DNA of 5,976 nt from Puniceicoccales bacterium. GTDB lineage: Bacteria; Verrucomicrobiota; Verrucomicrobiia; Opitutales; UBA9783. Both the position numbers and the translations under genes were made by a program. Each line of letters opens with the position of its first letter. The first letter of the stretch is position 1. Of the stretch, positions 5,300-5,976 are shown in pieces. The notes beneath the pieces were generated by a model. That model made no database searches. It had not been told where the DNA came from and saw only the letters and a program-made list of their open reading frames with translations. The stretch spans positions 1-5,976 of the forward strand of contig JAIRKR010000051.1 in the NCBI GenBank assembly GCA_031260015.1, read 5' to 3'.

Positions 5300-5976
5300 C
5301 TAATAATACCGATTCTCAACCTTGCCTGGACATTCGGGAAGTACGCAAAAGAGCTTTGCCGTACCTGTACTCCAATTAACCCAATTGGTAGTGTCCGTCA
5401 CTAAAAATCGCTCATCGAAAATCAATTTTAGTTTTTCAAGACATGGCTTGATATTTGAAGACGACTTTAACATCGTTGCAACCGCACAGGTATTATAATT
5501 ATGTTGAGTCATGGTCATCGTGTTATCTAAATCGTACCAATTATTCGTACTCCCCAAAGGATGACAATTAAAATACCACTCGGTACCTTTTTTTCTACTT
5601 GTAACGTAATGCTTTGGAATGAAAGGAATTAACACATTGGGTATTAGATCGCCGTTGCTTGCATTGGGAGGAAATTCATTGAAAATTAGATAATAAGCTC
5701 GAAAGGATTTAACGAGATCTACGACCTCGTTGGCGTAAATATTCATTCTTATGTCTTCGGTGGCTTTCCTAAACCCCGGAACGGCAATGGCGGTCAGGAT
5801 GGCCACAATACACAGCGCAACGATAATTTCAACCAGCGTAAAACCCTTTCGACTTATGGATGCGGATGGATATTCTGATGTGTGGAATGGAACCGACGTC
5901 CTAGGATGCCTCGGTTTAAGATTTCCAGTTGCAATTAAATGGTCAGAGAGCTTGGTGTCTTGATAAAAACCATTTC
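5300..5976 (-). CDS. Type IV pilin-like / pseudopilin protein, 5' end beyond window
   Basis: The frame is open from the window edge to a TAG at 5302-5300 (224 residues visible). It holds the class III prepilin signature SRKG|FTLVEIIVAL: Gly before the cut, Phe+1, Glu+5, and a hydrophobic helix to about mature residue 21, ending in PGF. A prepilin peptidase should cut after that Gly (between plus positions 5842 and 5843), leaving 180 mature residues. The helix continues amphipathically (ATEDIRMNIYANEVVDLVKSFRAYY) before FNEFPPNASNGDLIP, a layout seen in solitary Verrucomicrobiota pseudopilins. The ectodomain has five cysteines (about mature 93, 119, 134, 166, 171). The frame continues at least 44 residues ahead of the cut with no ATG, GTG or TTG, so the start is outside the window or non-canonical. 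A pilus or type II secretion role is implied by the family; the specific function is unknown. Confidence 0.85.
   Translation of the reverse strand, partial: NGFYQDTKLSDHLIATGNLKPRHPRTSVPFHTSEYPSASISRKGFTLVEIIVALCIVAILTAIAVPGFRKATEDIRMNIYANEVVDLVKSFRAYYLIFNEFPPNASNGDLIPNVLIPFIPKHYVTSRKKGTEWYFNCHPLGSTNNWYDLDNTMTMTQHNYNTCAVATMLKSSSNIKPCLEKLKLIFDERFLVTDTTNWVNWSTGTAKLFCVLPECPGKVENRYY

Noticed and set aside
4998..5947. 12-base direct repeat TAAATGGTCAGA at 4998-5009 and 5936-5947
   Set aside because: About one shared 12-mer is expected by chance in 6 kb, the flanks differ, and the second copy lies inside the pseudopilin frame; not evidence of an attachment site or mobile element.
5751..5963. 70-residue plus-strand open frame opposite the pseudopilin N-terminus
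   Set aside because: It is antisense to the FTLVE signature, which clearly assigns coding to the minus strand.
5971..5973. Minus-strand ATG at the window edge as a start for the pseudopilin
   Set aside because: It is one base out of frame and its reading frame stops after about 12 codons, so it cannot start the FTLVE protein without a frameshift.

Overview
The window looks like a piece of a moderately AT-rich bacterial chromosome carrying housekeeping genes. The best guess at lineage is Verrucomicrobiota, possibly Opitutae/Puniceicoccales. That rests on the style of the alanyl-tRNA synthetase N-terminus and on a pseudopilin that resembles the solitary FTLVE proteins common in that phylum. 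It is an inference from remembered family features, not a search result. No plasmid, phage, IS or CRISPR signature was seen.

Layout, left to right. Positions 1-165 (+) hold the 3' end of dapB (lysine/diaminopimelate synthesis). Its stop codon overlaps the start of ruvA (162-761, +; Holliday-junction recognition) in an ATGA junction. After a 143-bp gap comes ftsA (905-2095, +; membrane anchor of the division ring). It ends in a 170-bp convergent intergenic region with a plausible ftsA terminator and weaker hairpins. alaS (2266-4950, -) is a full-length alanyl-tRNA synthetase with intact catalytic, editing and C-Ala signatures. Upstream of it lies a 349-bp stretch without a gene (4951-5299). 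The last gene is a type IV pilin-like/pseudopilin protein (5300 to beyond 5976, -), open at its 5' end.

The genes do not form one pathway. dapB-ruvA is probably one translationally coupled unit. ftsA stands alone, with neither ftsQ nor ftsZ next to it. alaS and the pseudopilin gene face the same way but are separated by the structured gap.

The most unusual parts are: (1) the gap upstream of alaS, where two good inverted repeats and several CCTAAA/TTTAGG elements could form alternative pairings near the alaS start; (2) the pseudopilin, whose reading frame runs at least 44 residues ahead of the prepilin cleavage site with no ATG, GTG or TTG in the window, and whose mature part has five ectodomain cysteines; and (3) the isolated ftsA, whose nucleotide-binding loop departs from the usual FtsA form. 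No clearly new multi-gene system is visible.
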